NCBI RefSeq assembly: GCF_900099895.1 | Contig: NZ_FNDY01000002.1 | Span: 186,001-250,000 of the forward strand | Length of the DNA: 64,000 nucleotides | DNA from: Paenibacillus naphthalenovorans | GTDB taxonomy: Bacteria; Bacillota; Bacilli; Paenibacillales; NBRC-103111 | Direction of reading: 5' to 3' | Shown: piece by piece, positions 25,446 to 34,679 of the stretch | Layout: every line of letters begins with the position of its first letter | How positions within the stretch are numbered: position 1 is the stretch's first letter | The notes under the pieces: generated by a model | What the model was told of the DNA's origin: nothing | The model's database searches: none | What the model saw: only the letters and a program-made list of their open reading frames with translations | Translations under genes and position numbers: made by a program

Positions 25446-27389
25446 TTAACTCTGGCAACCGTTCGCTGTAACCGCGCTGCTGCAGTAATTTTTCTTTGGG
25501 GACGGCGGGAGATTGATCGCCGGGCTCTGGTTGAAAAAGCTGACCGGCTTTAATGAGAAGCCGATATAGGCTGCCGGCATAACCGGCCAATCCTCGGGCC
25601 GGGGCACATGCGTATGCCCCATCGTGTACCATACGACGATATCTTTATTGCTGATCTCCCGGTTCTGACTCGTCCAAAATTCAAGGCCGTCTCCGCCGGC
25701 GTGCTGGTTCGGATAATTTCCGGACGCATAGATTTCATCCTCATGATAAGGCGTCACCCACAAGTGCTGTTTGATGAAACCTGCGCGCTTCATCAGGCTG
25801 GAGTTTTCCGAGGCGAACGGGAAGCAGTTTTCTCCAGTTACCATCTTATAGCCTACGGACTGCCCGTACTCGTTTTTCACATTGTCGTTCACGATTTTCC
25901 AGTATCTCGCCGTCTCCAGGCAAATATTTCTTCTGGCCTCAAGTTCCGTCGCAAGCAGCGTAGACTTCGCATAGAAGGCGTTCTCTCTCGGGTTATGCTC
26001 TCCCGGTTCCTCGGCCACGACATTGACTTCATATACGGAGTTCTCATTTCCGTCAATCTGCATATCCATCCTTACGTTGAAGAAGTGCTGATGGTTCGGA
26101 GCATACAAATCAGGGCCTATCATCGTACCGTATTTCGGCGTATCGCCCGGATGCAGGCCGGCTGTAGACAGAATGCCGGTCAGTTTCACTTCGAACTGAA
26201 TGTTGCCATCCTGATAGAAGTACCAGAAGAAACCATACTCATAGTTGGCAACCGTTGATATCGAGGATATCACAAGTCGGCGGGAGCGTCTTACTTCCAC
26301 GTCATTGGTCCGCCAATCCGTATGCTTCCAAAGAATGCCGTAGTCCTCCTCATGCATACAAATCGCATTCTTAATAACGACCAATTCGCCCTTGCTGTTC
26401 GTCATCGGAGCATCAAAGTACTTGATATAGCCCACGCAGTCGCAGCCAAGCTCCAGAGAATTCGCCAACTGCCCGATTCCGTATTCCCCGCTGTCGAACG
26501 CGTTCTTGCGATTCTGAATCGCTCCCGGATCGCCATATGGAACCACCATCTCCGACAATGCGGCACGGTACAGGATCGGACGCTTACGCCCCCCATCCTC
26601 GTATGTCACTGTGTGAAGCGTCAGCCCTTCTCGCGGGTTAAAGCCGATGCGGAAATTCCAATTTTGCCATTCGACTTCATGGCCATTTACTGTAAAACTC
26701 GGTCCTTCAGGCTGGATAATCTCTATCGGCTTGATCCCTGTACGAAGCGGCCCCACCCGATCAGGCGTGTAATTCGCTTCTTGAGCCGGGATCTTCGTAT
26801 ATTCGTATTCTTCTACCCGGAGAATTTCCATCTTATTGAGATCTACGATCGGAATCAAAGGAAGCGGCCGGGCATATCCGTTATCCTTCTCATCACTGCG
26901 CAGGAAGCAGAGCGGACGCGCCAGGCGTACCAAGGAATCCTCCTCCGCCCCGAAATGTCCCGCCGACCACAAATCCACCATAACCAGACTCGGGTCATCA
27001 ATCCCAAGACGCTTCAGCGCCTCTTGGAATAACGGGCTTCTTTGCACCACCTTCTCGCACTCCAGGTGTTCATCCAGCATGATCATCGGATGTACGCCCG
27101 GGATAAGTTTCCAGGAGGTTACTTGCTGCTTCGTCAAGGATACTACCGCCTCGTAGCAGGCATTGTCCAAATTGTTAAGAATAATGATCAATGCTTCCCT
27201 CTCTATCGGATTGCTTCCGTCATAAGCCTGCACCAGTTCTTTTTTCGGTTCCTTCAATTGAACCGACACGAATCGGTGGTATGCTCCAAGTCCTTTTTGT
27301 TCTTTCAGGATGAAGACGGCGATCCCGATCTCCTCCTTGCTCAACGGCTCCAACGGATGATTCTCAATTTGTACGGTATTTTCGGCCAT
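25446..27389 (-). CDS. Copper/topaquinone primary amine oxidase
   Basis: A 647-residue copper amine oxidase (EC 1.4.3.21 type) that oxidises primary amines to aldehyde, ammonia and hydrogen peroxide. The ATG at 27389 has GAGG upstream. Key residues align with the Arthrobacter enzyme: catalytic base Asp299 (KNAFDSGEYGIG), topaquinone precursor Tyr383 in ANYEYGFFW, copper ligands His433/His435 (NHQHFFNV) and a third His at 592-594 (MGHTHVPRPEDW). D2/D3 domains precede the catalytic beta-sandwich. There is no signal peptide, so it should be cytoplasmic. With the HODM demethylase genes nearby it would finish the breakdown of methylamine. An IclR-type palindrome lies 70 bases upstream. Confidence 0.96.
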   Translation of the reverse strand: MAENTVQIENHPLEPLSKEEIGIAVFILKEQKGLGAYHRFVSVQLKEPKKELVQAYDGSNPIEREALIIILNNLDNACYEAVVSLTKQQVTSWKLIPGVHPMIMLDEHLECEKVVQRSPLFQEALKRLGIDDPSLVMVDLWSAGHFGAEEDSLVRLARPLCFLRSDEKDNGYARPLPLIPIVDLNKMEILRVEEYEYTKIPAQEANYTPDRVGPLRTGIKPIEIIQPEGPSFTVNGHEVEWQNWNFRIGFNPREGLTLHTVTYEDGGRKRPILYRAALSEMVVPYGDPGAIQNRKNAFDSGEYGIGQLANSLELGCDCVGYIKYFDAPMTNSKGELVVIKNAICMHEEDYGILWKHTDWRTNDVEVRRSRRLVISSISTVANYEYGFFWYFYQDGNIQFEVKLTGILSTAGLHPGDTPKYGTMIGPDLYAPNHQHFFNVRMDMQIDGNENSVYEVNVVAEEPGEHNPRENAFYAKSTLLATELEARRNICLETARYWKIVNDNVKNEYGQSVGYKMVTGENCFPFASENSSLMKRAGFIKQHLWVTPYHEDEIYASGNYPNQHAGGDGLEFWTSQNREISNKDIVVWYTMGHTHVPRPEDWPVMPAAYIGFSLKPVSFFNQSPAINLPPSPKKNYCSSAVTANGCQS

Positions 27390-27458
27390 TCCGATCTTCC
27401 TCTCTGTAAGGTTATTGTACTGCATCTTTGCCGGTTGGTTTTGTATTCACCAAACCGT

Positions 27459-27473
27459 GTTACGTTATATCAC
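27459..27473. promoter_or_regulatory. IclR-type palindrome, site D (amine oxidase promoter)
   Basis: GTTACGTTATATCAC, a variant of the palindrome GTYATATWATATRAC shared with 29254, 36182 and 37270. It lies 70 bases before the amine oxidase start. Confidence 0.55.
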
Positions 27474-27566
27474 AATCATATGACGCAATTTTATTTTCTT
27501 AAAGCGATGATTACCGAATATTGAGATGCTTAGAAAGAACTTTTGGTTCTTATGGGAAACAAACCT

Positions 27567-28337
27567 TTATTTAAATCGATAAAGATTACGGAAACCGAGC
27601 TCCCTGGAGATGTAATAAGCATATTTCTTGGTATAAGAACTGTACTTCTCGATATGTTGAGGTGTAAAGCGGGTTGACGGTCCGGCGCAATTCAGCGAGC
27701 CGATCACCGTATTCTCACGGGAGAAAATCGGAGCTCCAATGCCTGTTGTTCCGTCCGTAACTTCTCCAACTGACACCGCAAAGCCTTTTTCACGAATCTT
27801 CTCAAGTTCGTATTCTACGGATTCTTGAGTCAACCGTCTCAAAGACGGAACGGAAGACCAGTCCACATTTTTCAACATGTTATCCCTTGTTTTTTGCGAT
27901 AGGTAAGCGAGCATGGCGCGGTTTGAGGCACCGATATATAGGGGCAGCCTTAATCCGATCGGTTCGGAAATGTTGAGGATCTGTGAAGAATCAATCCTAT
28001 CGATGTAAACACCTTCCATATTTTCTCTCATGGTCAGATATACCGTTTCTTTCGTTTGCCTTGAAAGCTCCTCCATATAGGATCTGGCGACTGACCGGAG
28101 CATTAAACTATCCCACATCAGAAAGCTGTATTTCATGATGGTAAAGCCCAATTTATATTTTCTCGTCTTGCTGTTCTGCGAGACAAAGCCGTGCTGCGAC
28201 AAACAGCCTAAAATCCGATGAACGCTTTGAACCGGCATTTCCAGTTCTCTGCTGATTTCGGTCACACTTACCTCCTTTTCATTTCCCTGCGGCACAAGAA
28301 TGTTTAAGATACTGATCGCTTTGGATATCACAGACAT
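27567..28337 (-). CDS. IclR-family transcriptional regulator 1
   Basis: A 256-residue regulator from ATG 28337. The N-terminal winged helix (ISKAISILNILVPQG, VSVTEISRELEMPVQSVHRILGCL) and the C-terminal IclR effector domain are complete (REKGFAVSVGEVTDGTTGIGAPIFSRENTVIGSLNCAGPSTRFTP). It shares roughly 65-70% identity by eye with the neighbouring IclR protein, so this is a tandem duplication. The two lie between the amine oxidase and ammonium transport genes and likely control amine catabolism, using the palindromes described at 27459, 29254, 36182 and 37270. Confidence 0.93.
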   Translation of the reverse strand: MSVISKAISILNILVPQGNEKEVSVTEISRELEMPVQSVHRILGCLSQHGFVSQNSKTRKYKLGFTIMKYSFLMWDSLMLRSVARSYMEELSRQTKETVYLTMRENMEGVYIDRIDSSQILNISEPIGLRLPLYIGASNRAMLAYLSQKTRDNMLKNVDWSSVPSLRRLTQESVEYELEKIREKGFAVSVGEVTDGTTGIGAPIFSRENTVIGSLNCAGPSTRFTPQHIEKYSSYTKKYAYYISRELGFRNLYRFK

Positions 28338-28450
28338 GAATCCCACCATCCTTGTAATATGAATTTATATTAACAATTTTGCCGGATAATCTGTTTATAA
28401 TTGACAATCGCCCGAATGGGTGAAAAGGTGTCCAGTATCTGCATTCCGTA

Positions 28451-29227
28451 TTATTGACTCCGTTTCATTCGGTTTCTGTATCCCAACTCCTTCGAGATCA
28501 TATTTGCATACTTCTTGGCTTGCTGGCTGAAGATTTCTATTTTTTCGGGGGTAAAACGAATAGAGGGGCCGGCGACGTTAAGGGAGCCGATAACAGTGTT
28601 GTCAAACGAAAAAATAGGGGCACCGATGCCGGTAGTGCCATCTGTCGCCTCCCCTGACGTCACCGCATATCCTCTGGAGCGAATGATTTCAATATCTTTT
28701 TGTATGTATTCCTTTGTGAGTGGAATTAAGGATGGAATGGAATCCCAATTTACGTTTGTCAGGATGGCCTCCTGCACTTTTTGCGGCAGATAGGCAAGTA
28801 TGGCACGATTGGAAGCCCCTATATAAAGCGGAAGTCTTAATCCGATCGGTTCGGAAATTTTGAGAATCTGCGGGGAGTCTATGGCATCAATATAAACCCC
28901 TTCCCGGTTTTCCCTGGTTGCCAGATAAACGGTTTCCTTCGTTTTTTGCGAAAGCTCCGCCATGATCGGACGAGCCAAGGATCTCAACATAAGACTGTCC
29001 CACATCAAAAAGCCATATTTCATGACCGATAATCCCAGTTTGTACTTTTTCGACTTTTTATCTTGCGATACAAATCCGTGTTCGGATAAGGAGTGAAGAA
29101 TCCGATGAACGCTCTGAACGGGCATGGCGAGCTCCCTGCTGATTTCAGTTGCGCTCATTTCCTTTTCACTGCCTTGCGGCACAAGCAGATTTAGAATATA
29201 AATAGCTTTTGAAATAACTCCAGACAT
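28451..29227 (-). CDS. IclR-family transcriptional regulator 2
   Basis: A 258-residue regulator starting MSGVISKAIYILNLLVPQGS at 29227, where GGAGG lies eight bases upstream. The HTH (MSATEISRELAMPVQSVHRILHSL) and IclR ligand domain (GYAVTSGEATDGTTGIGAPIFSFDN) are intact. A near-perfect IclR-type palindrome (29254-29268) lies 27 bases before the start codon, overlapping the -10 region, so autoregulation is probable. It shares ancestry with the IclR gene downstream; different effectors for the two copies are likely. Confidence 0.93.
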   Translation of the reverse strand: MSGVISKAIYILNLLVPQGSEKEMSATEISRELAMPVQSVHRILHSLSEHGFVSQDKKSKKYKLGLSVMKYGFLMWDSLMLRSLARPIMAELSQKTKETVYLATRENREGVYIDAIDSPQILKISEPIGLRLPLYIGASNRAILAYLPQKVQEAILTNVNWDSIPSLIPLTKEYIQKDIEIIRSRGYAVTSGEATDGTTGIGAPIFSFDNTVIGSLNVAGPSIRFTPEKIEIFSQQAKKYANMISKELGYRNRMKRSQ

Positions 29228-29253
29228 TGATTGCACCTCCAAGTCGAACATTT

Positions 29254-29268
29254 GTTATATTATATGAC
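29254..29268. promoter_or_regulatory. IclR-type palindrome, site A (IclR-2 promoter)
   Basis: GTTATATTATATGAC, 13 of 15 positions symmetric. Flanking bases GTGATCATACCATATA are shared with site B at 36182, so the conserved block is about 34 bases. A TATAAT on the minus strand lies inside the palindrome. Confidence 0.65.
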
Positions 29269-29505
29269 GTGATCATACCATATAAACTACAGCTTTGAAA
29301 TACAGTTTCCCACGATTCGGGAAAGAGGTTAAAAAGCTTGAAGTGTCGCTTGAATCACTGTCTTTCGTTATATATTCCCGCTTCTTCTCTTCCTTGCGGC
29401 ATTTATTTTTTTTCGTTTTATCACCATGCGGGATAATTGTCTATGAACTCCTCTTCATCTTATGTGAATATATCGTTAAATTATTTAACATTAGGAGGCT
29501 CATCC

Positions 29506-30912
29506 ATGCTATCGAAATCGCGATTCGTTTTGTTCTGTTTCAGCCTGCTGTCCATGCTGTGTCTCGTATTCCCTCTCGGCGCCTTCGCCGCAGACACCGC
29601 TGTGCCACAAATTGACACCGGCGACACCGCCTGGCTTTTGGTCTCGACGGCTATCGTTTTGTTTATGTTCGTCCCCGGTCTCGCCTTGTTCTATGGAGGA
29701 ATGGTCAGCCGGAAGAACATTCTTTCCATCCTTATGCTTAATATGAGCAGCCTGGTCGTGGTCAGCATCGTTTGGGTCCTTTGGGGTCACACCCTTACCT
29801 TCGGAACGGATCTTTTTGGAATCATTGGCGGTATGGATTACTTGGGCTTTGCCGGCATAGGCCAGGAGCCGCTCGGAACACTCACGATTCCCCATGTACT
29901 TTTCGCTGTTTTCCAGGCCTTGTTTGCAGCCATTACTGTTGCTCTGATTGCGGGCGCTGTCGCCGAAAGAATCCGTTTCTCCGTCTGGATCTTGTTTTCC
30001 GCCGCCTGGGCAACCTTCGTGTACGCGCCTATGGCCCACTGGGTTTGGGGTGGAGGCTGGCTGTCCAAATTGGGCGGCCTCGATTTTGCGGGAGGCACCG
30101 TAGTTCACATCCTCGCCGGCGTCGGAGCCCTCACGGCCGTCATCGTCCTCGGTCCGAGAAAAGGATTTCCAGGGCGAACCCTCCCCCCGCATAATCTTGT
30201 CTTCTTTTTTATTGGAGCCATGTCCCTCTGGTTCGGGTGGATGGGCTTCAACGGAGGAAGCGTATTGGCAGCCGGGGGGCTGACAGGCTTGGTATTTGCC
30301 ACAACCCACGCAGCCGCCTGCTCGGGAGCGATCGCTTGGGCTGCCATAGAATGGCTCATTCACAAAAAACCGACCCTGGTCGGAACCGTTACAGGCATCA
30401 TAGCCGGACTGATCGCCATTACACCAGCCGCAGGCTACGTATCCGTCCTGTCTTCAATTCTTATTGGAGGAAGCGCCAGCTTCGTCTGTTATTGGGGAGT
30501 CAACATCCTAAAAACGAAATTCAAATATGACGATACCCTCGATGTGTTCGGCCTGCATGGGATCGGGGGAATCTGGGGAGCTTTGCTCACCGGTATTTTC
30601 GCAGACATCCGTATCAACCCTGCCGGAAACAACGGATTGCTGCACGGCAATCCCAATCAATTGCTTGCACAGGTATTGGATGTCGCCATCGCCGTAGGCT
30701 GGGCCGCGGCCGGCACCTTCGTCGTCCTGAAGATCATTGCTCTTTTCACACCGCTTCGGGTTAGCTCCGAGGAAGAAAGCTTGGGGCTCGATCTGAGCTT
30801 CCACGGAGAGCAGGCCTACAACGAACAGGAATCCGGCACAAGCGAAATGCGCCCTCCCTCTTTCCCCGCGCTCGGAATAGAGACAACCAAGGTCACCCAA
30901 TCGGCCCCATAA
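29506..30912 (+). CDS. amt: Ammonium transporter 1
   Basis: A 468-residue Amt/Mep/Rh-family ammonium channel with an N-terminal signal peptide (LFCFSLLSMLCLVFPLGAFA). Conserved stretches include DTAWLLVSTAIVLFMFVPGLALFYGGMV, MAHWVWGGGWLSKLGGLDFAGGTVVHI (the twin-His region) and DTLDVFGLHGIGGIWGALLTG. AGGAGG precedes ATG 29506. It is cotranscribed with a second amt gene and PII. It would recover or import ammonium, a product of the amine oxidation encoded alongside. Confidence 0.96.
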   Translation: MLSKSRFVLFCFSLLSMLCLVFPLGAFAADTAVPQIDTGDTAWLLVSTAIVLFMFVPGLALFYGGMVSRKNILSILMLNMSSLVVVSIVWVLWGHTLTFGTDLFGIIGGMDYLGFAGIGQEPLGTLTIPHVLFAVFQALFAAITVALIAGAVAERIRFSVWILFSAAWATFVYAPMAHWVWGGGWLSKLGGLDFAGGTVVHILAGVGALTAVIVLGPRKGFPGRTLPPHNLVFFFIGAMSLWFGWMGFNGGSVLAAGGLTGLVFATTHAAACSGAIAWAAIEWLIHKKPTLVGTVTGIIAGLIAITPAAGYVSVLSSILIGGSASFVCYWGVNILKTKFKYDDTLDVFGLHGIGGIWGALLTGIFADIRINPAGNNGLLHGNPNQLLAQVLDVAIAVGWAAAGTFVVLKIIALFTPLRVSSEEESLGLDLSFHGEQAYNEQESGTSEMRPPSFPALGIETTKVTQSAP

Positions 30913-30968
30913 CGGTATTTTTCACAAAATAATCAATCGCCTTAGTTAGCATAAAAGGAGGAAATGAA

Positions 30969-32375
30969 ATGCTGCCAAAACCAACCCTGAAGATTCTTTC
31001 TCTTTGTTTTATCTTGTTATTGTCCTTTCCTTTCTCGGTCTTCGCCGCAGAAGCCGAGACCGCCATCGATACCGGCGATACCACCTGGATCCTCGTCTCG
31101 GCGACCTTGGTACTATTTATGTTCGTTCCGGGTTTGGCTTTATTTTATGGAGGCTTGGTAAGCCAAAGAAACATTCTCGCCACGATGATGCACTGCTTAA
31201 GCGCTCTTTCCGTTGTCAGCATCGTATGGGTGCTTTGGGGGTACAGCTTTGCTTTTGGCCCCGGGGACAACGGGGTCTTCGGAGGATTCTCCTATTTGGG
31301 ATTTCATGATGTCGGCCAAAGCCCTAAAGAGGGGTTAACCATCCCCCACCTGCTGTTCGCCTTGTATCAGGGGTTATTCGCGGCAATCACTACAGCCCTG
31401 ATTTCGGGAGGCGTTGCGGAACGCATCCGGTTTCCCGTTTGGCTTCTCTTCTCGATCGCCTGGGTTACCTTGGTCTATGCTCCAATGGCGCATTGGACGT
31501 GGGGCGGCGGCTGGTTGTCCAAATTGGGCGGTCTGGACTTCGCGGGAGGTACGGTGGTTCACATCCTGTCCGGCGTCAGTGCGCTGGTGGCGGCCATCGT
31601 TGTCGGCAAGCGCAGAACGTTCCCCAACCAAACCCATCCTCCTCACAATCTGGTATTTTTCTTTATCGGAGGCATGTGCCTGTTTTTTGGATGGTTTGGA
31701 TTCAATGCCGGCAGTGCATTGGCATCCGGCGCCCTAGCGAGCCAGGCTTTTGCCACAACGCTCATGGCCGGCTGCGCCGGCGGGATATTTTGGATCTTTT
31801 TGGAATGGAGGCTTCGAAATAAGCCTACCCTGGTTGGCGGAGTCACCGGGGTCATCGGAGGCTTGGTAGCCATCACTCCGGCTGCAGGATACGTAACCGT
31901 CCTGTCCTCCATCGTCATCGGCGGAGTAGCCAGTCTCGTTTGTTATTGGTCCCTGAATGCTCTCAAAGCCAAATTCCAGTATGACGATTCCCTCGATGTG
32001 TTCGGTCTTCACGGCGTTGGAGGCATCTGGGGCGCCATGGCAACCGGGATTTTCAGTACAAAAGAAGTCAACGCCGCCGGTGCTGACGGCCTCTTAGCAG
32101 GCAATCCGATGCAGGTGCTCATCCAACTGGAGGATGTGCTTGTCGCCGTTACCCTGGCCTTCGCCGGAACCTATGTCATCCTCAAAGCCATCAGCTTGTT
32201 CACTCCGCTGCGGGTAAGCGACGATCAGGAAAGCACCGGGCTCGACCTCAGCCTTCATGGAGAAAATGCTTATAACACCTTCGAACTAAACAGCAGTGAA
32301 CCGCACGATACCCCGTTGTCCGTTTATGAAAAGGATTCATATAACGCCAACCAAACTTCTTTGAAGGGAGTCTGA
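30969..32375 (+). CDS. amt: Ammonium transporter 2
   Basis: A 468-residue Amt family protein, a close paralogue of the gene just upstream (56-base gap). Signal peptide ILLLSFPFSVFAAEA, pore motifs MAHWTWGGGWLSKLGGLDFAGGTVVHI and DDSLDVFGLHGVGGIWGAM, and a cytoplasmic tail (RVSDDQESTGLDLSLHGENAYN) that would contact PII are all present. AAAGGAGG precedes the ATG. Tandem amt genes with one PII are unusual in Bacillota, where amt-glnK pairs are normal. Confidence 0.96.
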   Translation: MLPKPTLKILSLCFILLLSFPFSVFAAEAETAIDTGDTTWILVSATLVLFMFVPGLALFYGGLVSQRNILATMMHCLSALSVVSIVWVLWGYSFAFGPGDNGVFGGFSYLGFHDVGQSPKEGLTIPHLLFALYQGLFAAITTALISGGVAERIRFPVWLLFSIAWVTLVYAPMAHWTWGGGWLSKLGGLDFAGGTVVHILSGVSALVAAIVVGKRRTFPNQTHPPHNLVFFFIGGMCLFFGWFGFNAGSALASGALASQAFATTLMAGCAGGIFWIFLEWRLRNKPTLVGGVTGVIGGLVAITPAAGYVTVLSSIVIGGVASLVCYWSLNALKAKFQYDDSLDVFGLHGVGGIWGAMATGIFSTKEVNAAGADGLLAGNPMQVLIQLEDVLVAVTLAFAGTYVILKAISLFTPLRVSDDQESTGLDLSLHGENAYNTFELNSSEPHDTPLSVYEKDSYNANQTSLKGV

Positions 32376-32378
32376 TCT

Positions 32379-32723
32379 ATGAAGCAGCTTACAATCATTG
32401 TAAGGCCGGAGAAACTTAGCAGCGTTACCGCAGCGCTTCACCATATCGGTGTAACAGGAATGACAATAAGCGATGTAAGAGGACAAGGAACTCAGAAGGG
32501 CGTTACCACCATTTATCGCGGAGTCGAATATCAAACCAATTTCGTCCTCAAAAACAAAATCGAAACCGTCGTGAGCAATGAAATTTACGAGAAAGCCATC
32601 GAATCGGTGTTGGAGGCTGCAAGAACCGGCAAAGTCGGCGACGGGAAAATTTTTGTTACCGAGATTACCGATGCCATAAGAATCCGTACCGGCGAACACG
32701 GCCAAGCCGCTCTGGACCAGTAA
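32379..32723 (+). CDS. glnK: PII nitrogen-regulatory protein (GlnK type)
   Basis: A 114-residue PII protein that senses ATP/ADP and 2-oxoglutarate and plugs Amt pores. The T-loop (VRGQGTQKGVTTIYRGVEYQ) carries Tyr51, the residue modified in many bacteria; the B-loop TGKVGDGKIFV is intact. It starts three bases after the stop of the second amt gene, the standard amt-glnK operon layout. It ends before strong terminators at 32732-32851. Confidence 0.96.
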   Translation: MKQLTIIVRPEKLSSVTAALHHIGVTGMTISDVRGQGTQKGVTTIYRGVEYQTNFVLKNKIETVVSNEIYEKAIESVLEAARTGKVGDGKIFVTEITDAIRIRTGEHGQAALDQ

Positions 32724-32731
32724 ATGTTCAA

Positions 32732-32772
32732 CCCCTCCAAATCCAGCCTTGCCAATGGCGGAATTGGAGGGG
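32732..32772 (+). terminator. Terminator after the amt-amt-glnK operon
   Basis: CCCCTCCAA (32732-32740) pairs with TTGGAGGGG (32764-32772), followed by T-rich sequence ending in CTTTTT. Confidence 0.8.
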
Positions 32773-32809
32773 CTTGTCGTCTTTTTCAGGGAGGGCTTTC
32801 CGCCGCAAC

Positions 32810-32851
32810 AAAAGCGGGTTGACGCCGTTTTCTCGGCATCAACCCGCTTTT
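32810..32851. terminator. Strong bidirectional terminator
   Basis: AAAAGCGGGTTGA and TCAACCCGCTTTT form a 13-base stem extended by GCCG/CGGC. It has A/T runs on both sides and separates the convergent glnK and reductase operons. Confidence 0.9.
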
Positions 32852-32875
32852 GTGCCCTGACAGCATAAACCCACG

Positions 32876-33829
32876 CTACGCATGAATGATCAAGAAATTA
32901 CTCTTGGCTCTGGAGATGCAAGGCATCATCACGTTCCGCGAGTTCTTCTCATGGTCTGACAAGAAAAAGTCCCTGTGATCGACCTCCCCCTGTTCCACTT
33001 CGATCTCACAGCTGCCGCATCCGCCCACCTTGCAAGAATAAGGCGCATCGATCCCATGTTCCAACATCACATCAAGCAAGCTTTTGTCCTCCGGAATCCG
33101 CAGTCTTATATTGCTTTTCGTCAGGACGGCTTCAAAGGGCAGACATGGTCCTGTGTCAGGCGGACTGAACAACTCGTAATGGATGCTCGATGGCGGATAA
33201 CCGTAATCCAATGCCGCATGTTTAAACTGTCTGATCATAGCCTCCGGACCGCAAAAATACACATGGGTCCCGATCCGCTGCTTCCACATCACCCTGGTTG
33301 GCATCCGTTCCCGCTGGCTTGAAAAATAGAAACGTACGCGTTTCCCATAAGCGGTTCCGATTTCTGAATAGAAGGGACAATATTCTTCGGAAGCCGCAGC
33401 ATAATGCAGTTCAAAGGACTTCCCTTCGGCAGCGAGTTGCGGCATCATCGCCATAAATGGAGTTATTCCGATTCCTGCGGCAATAAACACATGATGCCGC
33501 CCTTCGAAGCTCAGCGGCAAATGATTTTGGGGATGACTAATTTCAAGGGTATCTCCTTCTTTCATACGGTCATGCCAATACACCGATCCGCCCCTGGAAG
33601 TTTCGCTTCGCCGAACGGCAATCTTATAATATTCGTCCTGCAGCGGATTTCCTGCCAAGGAATAGTGCCTTTCCAACAACCCTCCATCTGTCTCGAGATA
33701 GGTTGTAATGTGCGCCCCTGGCGAGAACCCGGGAAGCATTCCTTCGGCGGCAGACAGCTTGAAACTTTTCACAACCGGCGTTTCCTGCATGATTTCCGTC
33801 ACGACGACTTTCAGTTTCGGACTGTACAT
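32876..33829 (-). CDS. Ferredoxin-type oxidoreductase (FAD/NAD plus 2Fe-2S), amine demethylase reductase
   Basis: A 317-residue reductase of the PDR/VanB class: FAD domain (residues 1-100, RHYSLAGNP), NAD domain (about 105-220, FIAAGIGITPFMAM and YFCGPEAMI), and C-terminal plant-type 2Fe-2S domain with PYSCKVGGCGSCEIEV plus a distal Cys (MMPC). It moves electrons from NAD(P)H to an oxygenase partner. GGAGGTG precedes the ATG. It is the last gene of the cupin-HODM-DmmA operon, so it most likely feeds the haem N-demethylase; homologues are the reductase subunit of dimethylamine monooxygenase. Confidence 0.92.
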   Translation of the reverse strand: MYSPKLKVVVTEIMQETPVVKSFKLSAAEGMLPGFSPGAHITTYLETDGGLLERHYSLAGNPLQDEYYKIAVRRSETSRGGSVYWHDRMKEGDTLEISHPQNHLPLSFEGRHHVFIAAGIGITPFMAMMPQLAAEGKSFELHYAAASEEYCPFYSEIGTAYGKRVRFYFSSQRERMPTRVMWKQRIGTHVYFCGPEAMIRQFKHAALDYGYPPSSIHYELFSPPDTGPCLPFEAVLTKSNIRLRIPEDKSLLDVMLEHGIDAPYSCKVGGCGSCEIEVEQGEVDHRDFFLSDHEKNSRNVMMPCISRAKSNFLIIHA

Positions 33830-33858
33830 GATTGTTTCACCTCCAAGAACAGCACGGA

Positions 33859-34662
33859 TTATACGGATATATACCCCAAATAGGCATTCATTCGTTCAGA
33901 ATAATGGCTGGACACCAAAAGCGGCGCCCCGCAGTGCTCACACTCCATTTCAGCTTCGGCCGTCTTTTTTTGAAGCCGGTAACATCCCACGCAAAACACG
34001 GTCTCCCGTGCTTCTCCGGTAGGATACCCGTCGATTTCATCTTTAGCGAAACCTAGTCCCCGTGACAATGTTAACAAAGGATGATACATTTCCATATCGC
34101 AAATCACGATTAGCTGAACTTCCATCGTCTGATTCTCAAGCGTCCGGGATATTGCAGATTGATCCCATACTCCCAACCAGCGTACAGGAACATCGATGCT
34201 TCTCGTAAATCTCTTGAATGCTTTGTGGGATTCTCCGCGTACCTTCTGCAAATAATGCACCTCCGCCTGCTTTCCTTGTCTGCCTAAAGCAAGCAGTATC
34301 GGAATCGCGTGAAGTATGCTTGTTTCGTCCACAAACAGGATATATTTATGTTTATGATTATTCATGGTGACGGCCTTCTTTGGTGATGGGCATTGGAGAG
34401 TCCCTGACTTGGAGTGATACAGAAGATGCATCCTTTCCTCCATCGTGCAGCTCTCCAAGTCGAAATAATACCGGACTTGAGGCGTTTGCCCTCCATTCAA
34501 ACGGAGAAACGTGACCGGCACATCAACATATATACCATTTAGCTCTACTCCCTGAATCCATCCTGCAGTATGGCTGCACTCCCCCTGGACCCGTTCGGCA
34601 TGAACGCAGCAATATCGTGCAAGAAAAGTTCCTGATTGTAAAATATGATATACGTTGTCCAC
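33859..34662 (-). CDS. DmmA-like subunit of dimethylamine monooxygenase
   Basis: A 267-residue protein from a GTG with AAGGAGG upstream. Its C-terminal part has a Cys pair near VFCVGCYRL and a second near CEHCGAP, a likely zinc or Fe-S site of the DmmA-like fold; the rest looks like a Rossmann-like alpha/beta fold. DmmA accompanies the haem-dependent demethylase (DUF3445) and the ferredoxin reductase in methylated-amine users such as Ruegeria and Methylocella. Gene order here, alpha subunit then this gene then reductase, matches. Assignment is by context and motif; sequence divergence from the proteobacterial proteins is large. Confidence 0.75.
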   Translation of the reverse strand: MDNVYHILQSGTFLARYCCVHAERVQGECSHTAGWIQGVELNGIYVDVPVTFLRLNGGQTPQVRYYFDLESCTMEERMHLLYHSKSGTLQCPSPKKAVTMNNHKHKYILFVDETSILHAIPILLALGRQGKQAEVHYLQKVRGESHKAFKRFTRSIDVPVRWLGVWDQSAISRTLENQTMEVQLIVICDMEMYHPLLTLSRGLGFAKDEIDGYPTGEARETVFCVGCYRLQKKTAEAEMECEHCGAPLLVSSHYSERMNAYLGYISV

Positions 34663-34679
34663 GGTAGTCCCTCCTTGAT

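Noticed and set aside
29509-30363. 284-aa open frame antisense to the first amt gene
   Set aside because: Gly/Asp/Asn-rich low-complexity shadow of a conserved amt gene; no ribosome binding site.
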